Positions 36,715-40,023 of a DNA stretch of 40,023 nucleotides are shown here, piece after piece. Source of the DNA: Tissierellia bacterium. GTDB lineage: Bacteria; Bacillota; Clostridia; Tissierellales; Peptoniphilaceae. A program made the position numbers and the translations under genes. The stretch's first letter is position 1. Each line of letters starts with the position of its first letter. The notes beneath the pieces are model-generated. The model saw only the letters and a program-made list of their open reading frames with translations, did no database searches and had not been told where the DNA came from. The stretch spans positions 1-40,023 of the forward strand of contig JAUMZM010000012.1 in the NCBI GenBank assembly GCA_030528125.1, in the 5' to 3' direction.

Positions 36715-39700
36715 TTGGCAAATAGAATAAAAGGGATAACTGTTGAGATTGGTGGGGACACTACCAAATTACAGACTGCACTAAAACAAGTTAATACGGA
36801 GATTAAACATACTCAGTCAGAGCTGCGTGATGTCAATAAACTTCTTAAACTCGATCCTGGCAACACTGAACTTATCTCACAAAAGCATAAGTTATTAGGA
36901 CAGACCTTAGAAGAAACGAAGAATAAACTAACATCATTAAAAGAGGCGCAAAAACAAGCTGAACAGGCTCTTGCAGAGGGTAAAATTTCACAAGAACAAT
37001 ATGATGCCCTTAAACGAGAGATTATTGAAACAGAACAAGCCCTTAAATCTCTAGAAAGACAAGGGGCAACCACTAATCAAACCCTGCAAAACATAGCTAT
37101 TACTGGAGAAAAATGGCAAAATACAGGGCAAAATATAGAAAACGTAGGAAGAAAAATGATGCCAGTATCTCTTGCAGTAGCAGGTCTTGGGGTAGCAGCT
37201 GTAAAAACTGCATCAGATTTTGACTCTGGGATGTCAAAAGTAAAAGCAGTATCTGGTGCAACAGGGTCCGACTTTGATGCTCTAAGGGAAAAGGCTCGTG
37301 AAATGGGAGCCAAGACCAAGTTTTCAGCATCTGAAGCAGCTGAGGCTATGAATTACATGGCCATGGCTGGTTGGAAAAGCAAAGATATGATTAGCGGTAT
37401 TGAAGGAGTCATGAACCTTGCTGCAGCTAGTGGTGAGGATCTAGCGACTACTTCAGATATTGTTACAGATGCCCTTACAGCCTTTGGTTTAAAAGCAGAA
37501 GACTCTTCTCACTTTGCTGATGTTCTCGCTGCTGCATCATCTAATGCCAATACCAACGTTTCATTAATGGGTGAAACCTTTAAATATGCTGCACCTATTG
37601 CTGGGACACTTGGCTATTCAGTTGAAGATACAGCAGTCGCTATTGGTTTAATGGCTAACGCAGGAATAAAAGGTTCACAAGCAGGGACAGCTTTAAGGTC
37701 TGGACTAACAAGGCTCGCATCACCAACTAAAGAAGTTATTAATGGAATGTCCATGTTGGGCTTATCTATTGAAGATGTGCAGGGCCTTTCACTTGATGAG
37801 ACTTTAAGTACCTTTAGAGTAGCCTTTGCTAATTTAGATGGAACTCAAAAAGCACAAGCAGCCTCCATGATATTTGGTAAAAATGCCATGTCTGGAATGT
37901 TGGCAATTATAAATGCCAGTGAGAAAGACTATAACAGTTTAAGTGATGCCATATATAACGCAGATGGAACAGCAGAAAAAATGGCTGCTACTATGCAGGA
38001 TAACCTGGCTGGTCAATTAAAGATCCTACAATCTGCCTTAGAAGAATTAGCTATATCCTTTGGAGAACTTTTAATGCCTGCTGTTAGAAAAGCAGTAGAT
38101 ATATTAACAAAACTGGTAAATGGGCTTAATGCACTTCCAGGTCCAGTAAAAGGTGTCATTGCAGGTATCGGTCTTTTTATAGCTGCTCTTGGACCTGTAC
38201 TTATGATTGTAGGAAAACTTATCTGGTCAATAGGTACTATTATGACTAAAGGACCTCTAATAGTAGGAGGAATAACTAAGATAGTTGGAATATTTACAGG
38301 TACACTTATACCAGCAATCACTGCAGTAGTATCAGCCATTGGTATTGTTCCTATTGCTATTGGTGCAGTAGTAGCTGGTCTTGTTCTTTTATGGAAGAAG
38401 TGCGACTGGTTTAGAGAAGGGGTCATCTCTATATGGGAAACTATTAAGGAATCAACTGTTGCCATTTGGAATGGAATAAAAGAATTCTTCGTAAACCTCT
38501 GGCAAGGAATATCAGAATCTTGGACAAAATCGTGGACTGAGATTACTACTTTCTTATCAGAATTCTGGTCTGGATTTATTGAAGGTGTTAAGATTACTTG
38601 GAAAGGCATCAAGGACTTCTTTGCCAACCTATGGAATGGACTTGCTGAAGGATGGAACAGTATCTGGACATCTATAACAACTTTTCTAACTGAATCTTGG
38701 AATATATTTATTGAAGGAGCTAAGAGTCTATGGCAAAGTTTAGGAGAATTCTTTACGAGTCTCTGGACGGGAATTCAAACAACTTTTACCAATATATGGA
38801 CAGCTATTTCAACTACAACTACAGAAGTATTTACAGCAGTTGGAGAGTTTATAAAAACTACTTGGGAAGGTATTAAGACTTTAATTTCAACAGTTCTTGA
38901 TGCTATAAAGGTAAAAGTTGAAACCATTTGGAATGGACTAAAAGAGTTTTTAACAACAGTCATTACTGCAATCGGAGAATTTATTTCTACATCCTGGACC
39001 AATATAAAAACGACAATTGAGACTATCTTGACTTCTATTAAGACAGTACTTGAATCAATCTGGAATGGGATAAAGACCTTTATCTCATCAACAATGAATA
39101 ATATTAAGTCCTTTGTTTCATCTGCTTGGAACTCCATAAAGTCGACTATTTCATCTGCAGTGAATAGTGCAAAGTCAGCCGTATCGTCTGCCTTTAATTC
39201 TATGAGATCAAGCATTTCATCTACCATGTCAAATATTCAGTCCACTATTAGAAATGGATTTAACAATGCAGTTAATCACATTAAGAATTTGGCATCACAA
39301 GCCTATACATGGGGAGCTGATATGATTAACGGAATTGCAAGAGGGATTAGAAGTGCAATTAGCAATGTGACATCTGCTGTATCGAATGTAGCATCAACTA
39401 TTAGGTCTTACCTGCACTTCTCTGTTCCAGATGTTGGTCCACTTACCGACTACGAATCATGGATGCCAGACTTTATGGAAGGTCTATCCAAGGGGATAGA
39501 AAAGAGCAGAAGACTAGTTCAATCCTCTATGAAAAATGTAGCAAGCGATATGGTTTTAAGTCCCAATATATCATCTCTAGGTATTGGGGGACACGATAAA
39601 GAAGCTGCTGTAAATGGAATTAATATAGGAAGACAAATATCTGATGCACTTGCAAACATAAATTTAAAATCTGAAAATTCTGGAGATATAGTCATACCAG

Positions 39701-39780
39701 TTTATCTTGGTGGAACTCTCCTTGATGAAGTTATTGTTAATGCATCTATGCGTAAAAACTTAAGGAGCGGAGGTAGATAA
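36715..39780 (+). CDS. Tail tape measure protein
   Basis: 1021 residues, TTG start with GAGGAGGTG upstream. Order: N-terminal coiled coil (about 10-125), the TMP core (about 155-450; 'KFSASEAAEAMNYMAMAGWKSKDMISGIEGVMNLAAASGEDLATT', 'GIKGSQAGTALRSGLTRLASPT'), hydrophobic segments (about 470-560), a long Trp/Ile repeat block ('W..I...F...W..' about 565-800), an Ser-rich helix, and a C-terminal 'LHFSVPDVGPLTDYESWMPDFMEGLSKGI'. It sets tail length and carries the channel-forming helices. Complete frame; no further tail genes follow in the window. Confidence 0.95.
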   Translation: MANRIKGITVEIGGDTTKLQTALKQVNTEIKHTQSELRDVNKLLKLDPGNTELISQKHKLLGQTLEETKNKLTSLKEAQKQAEQALAEGKISQEQYDALKREIIETEQALKSLERQGATTNQTLQNIAITGEKWQNTGQNIENVGRKMMPVSLAVAGLGVAAVKTASDFDSGMSKVKAVSGATGSDFDALREKAREMGAKTKFSASEAAEAMNYMAMAGWKSKDMISGIEGVMNLAAASGEDLATTSDIVTDALTAFGLKAEDSSHFADVLAAASSNANTNVSLMGETFKYAAPIAGTLGYSVEDTAVAIGLMANAGIKGSQAGTALRSGLTRLASPTKEVINGMSMLGLSIEDVQGLSLDETLSTFRVAFANLDGTQKAQAASMIFGKNAMSGMLAIINASEKDYNSLSDAIYNADGTAEKMAATMQDNLAGQLKILQSALEELAISFGELLMPAVRKAVDILTKLVNGLNALPGPVKGVIAGIGLFIAALGPVLMIVGKLIWSIGTIMTKGPLIVGGITKIVGIFTGTLIPAITAVVSAIGIVPIAIGAVVAGLVLLWKKCDWFREGVISIWETIKESTVAIWNGIKEFFVNLWQGISESWTKSWTEITTFLSEFWSGFIEGVKITWKGIKDFFANLWNGLAEGWNSIWTSITTFLTESWNIFIEGAKSLWQSLGEFFTSLWTGIQTTFTNIWTAISTTTTEVFTAVGEFIKTTWEGIKTLISTVLDAIKVKVETIWNGLKEFLTTVITAIGEFISTSWTNIKTTIETILTSIKTVLESIWNGIKTFISSTMNNIKSFVSSAWNSIKSTISSAVNSAKSAVSSAFNSMRSSISSTMSNIQSTIRNGFNNAVNHIKNLASQAYTWGADMINGIARGIRSAISNVTSAVSNVASTIRSYLHFSVPDVGPLTDYESWMPDFMEGLSKGIEKSRRLVQSSMKNVASDMVLSPNISSLGIGGHDKEAAVNGINIGRQISDALANINLKSENSGDIVIPVYLGGTLLDEVIVNASMRKNLRSGGR

Positions 39781-39869
39781 AATTAAAAGAGACGTTTAAT
39801 TTTTAAAATTTAAGGGTATATAACATAATGAATAAAACTATATTCTAAAGTTTAATATGGAGGGATTTT

Positions 39870-39935
39870 ATGTTTTATAAAAATAAACAAAGGTATAAGA
39901 ATGGAGATCGGTTAACACTGATCTGTACGAATTAA
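39870..39935 (+). CDS. 21-codon ORF after the tape measure
   Basis: ATG at 39870 with GGAGGG upstream, then 21 residues ending ICTN. It is too short and too unlike the expected distal tail protein to be that gene. It may be a truncated gene or a small peptide. The end of the frame lies in the hairpin at 39916-39943. Gene status uncertain. Confidence 0.3.
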   Translation: MFYKNKQRYKNGDRLTLICTN

Positions 39936-39943
39936 CAGATTAG
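39916..39943 (+). terminator. Hairpin at end of tail operon
   Basis: CACTGATCTGT pairs with ACAGATTAGTG (one G-U), 11 bp around an 8-base loop; a T-rich stretch follows about ten bases later, so termination is plausible but weak. Confidence 0.45.
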
Positions 39944-40023
39944 TGCCCAAATAGTATTTTTATAATTGTATAAGTCCAGTGGTAATAAGTCAAGTAAAAC
40001 TTAAAAAAAGTTAAAAATTACAA

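Noticed and set aside
38013-39227. Long minus-strand ORFs under the tape measure gene
   Set aside because: Shadows of the repetitive Trp/Ile/Thr-rich tape measure; no ribosome sites and low-complexity products.
38440-39240. Repeats in the tape measure as a possible mobile or CRISPR-like array
   Set aside because: They are protein-level heptad/Trp repeats with varied codons, normal for tape measures; no constant DNA repeat or spacer pattern.

Overview
The window is AT-rich (roughly one third G+C by eye), with tight, often overlapping genes, strong AAGGAGG-type ribosome sites, frequent TTG/GTG starts and low-GC Gram-positive gene families throughout. It looks like a prophage, or a phage-derived integrative element, in the chromosome of an anaerobic Bacillota. 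A Clostridia/Tissierellia-type host is an inference from family content; there is no taxonomic marker gene. No rRNA, tRNA or CRISPR array was seen.

Layout. (1) 1-3.4 kb: lysogeny module. A leftward operon runs XRE repressor, ImmA/IrrE peptidase, membrane protein, RhuM, and faces a rightward ArpU-like regulator across a compact switch with two face-to-face promoters. (2) 3.4-6.6 kb: integration/regulation module. It has an attenuator-like terminator, a 26-codon leader ORF, a hairpin that hides the ribosome site of a sigma-like regulator, a 45-aa SHOCT-like protein and a 584-aa large serine recombinase. (3) 6.6-10.6 kb: leftward defence cassette, an ABC-three-component (ABC-3C) system (CTD protein, winged-helix middle component, Rad50-like ATPase with a CxxC hook) plus a small XRE regulator and a truncated ORF. 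(4) 10.6-21.2 kb: rightward early/replication module. It starts with a long hairpin and a sigma-like gene split by an in-frame TAA. Then come DUF2800 nuclease, DUF2815 protein, family A DNA polymerase, DUF4406-like protein, D5-type primase/helicase, YozE-like protein, VRR-NUC, SNF2 helicase and a DUF1492-type late regulator. (5) 21.2-30.4 kb: packaging region studded with cargo: AbrB/RelE toxin-antitoxin, HNH protein, a homing endonuclease, a cos-like GC-rich block, an AbiF/Abi_2 HEPN gene with its own small structured RNA, small terminase, second homing endonuclease, short MetK, ParB-methyltransferase fusion, small phage proteins, large terminase and an NTF2-like cargo gene. (6) 30.4-39.8 kb: HK97-type head and siphovirus tail genes from portal to tape measure, with a -1 frameshift in the tail chaperone and a Phd/RelE-type toxin-antitoxin pair on the opposite strand. 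The last 240 bases hold only a 21-codon ORF and a hairpin. Distal tail and lysis genes are not in the window.

How it fits together. The repressor/ImmA pair should hold lysogeny; the sigma-like regulators should drive recombination and early/late expression; the replication, packaging, head and tail modules follow in normal phage order. Cargo sits at module joints, mostly on the minus strand with its own promoter and terminator: ABC-3C, AbiF plus RNA, and two toxin-antitoxin pairs. The most interesting points are the AbiF-ncRNA locus, the leader-peptide/hairpin control of the sigma-like gene, the long hairpin before the early operon, the split sigma gene, and two structural genes that seem to lack an ATG/GTG/TTG start.
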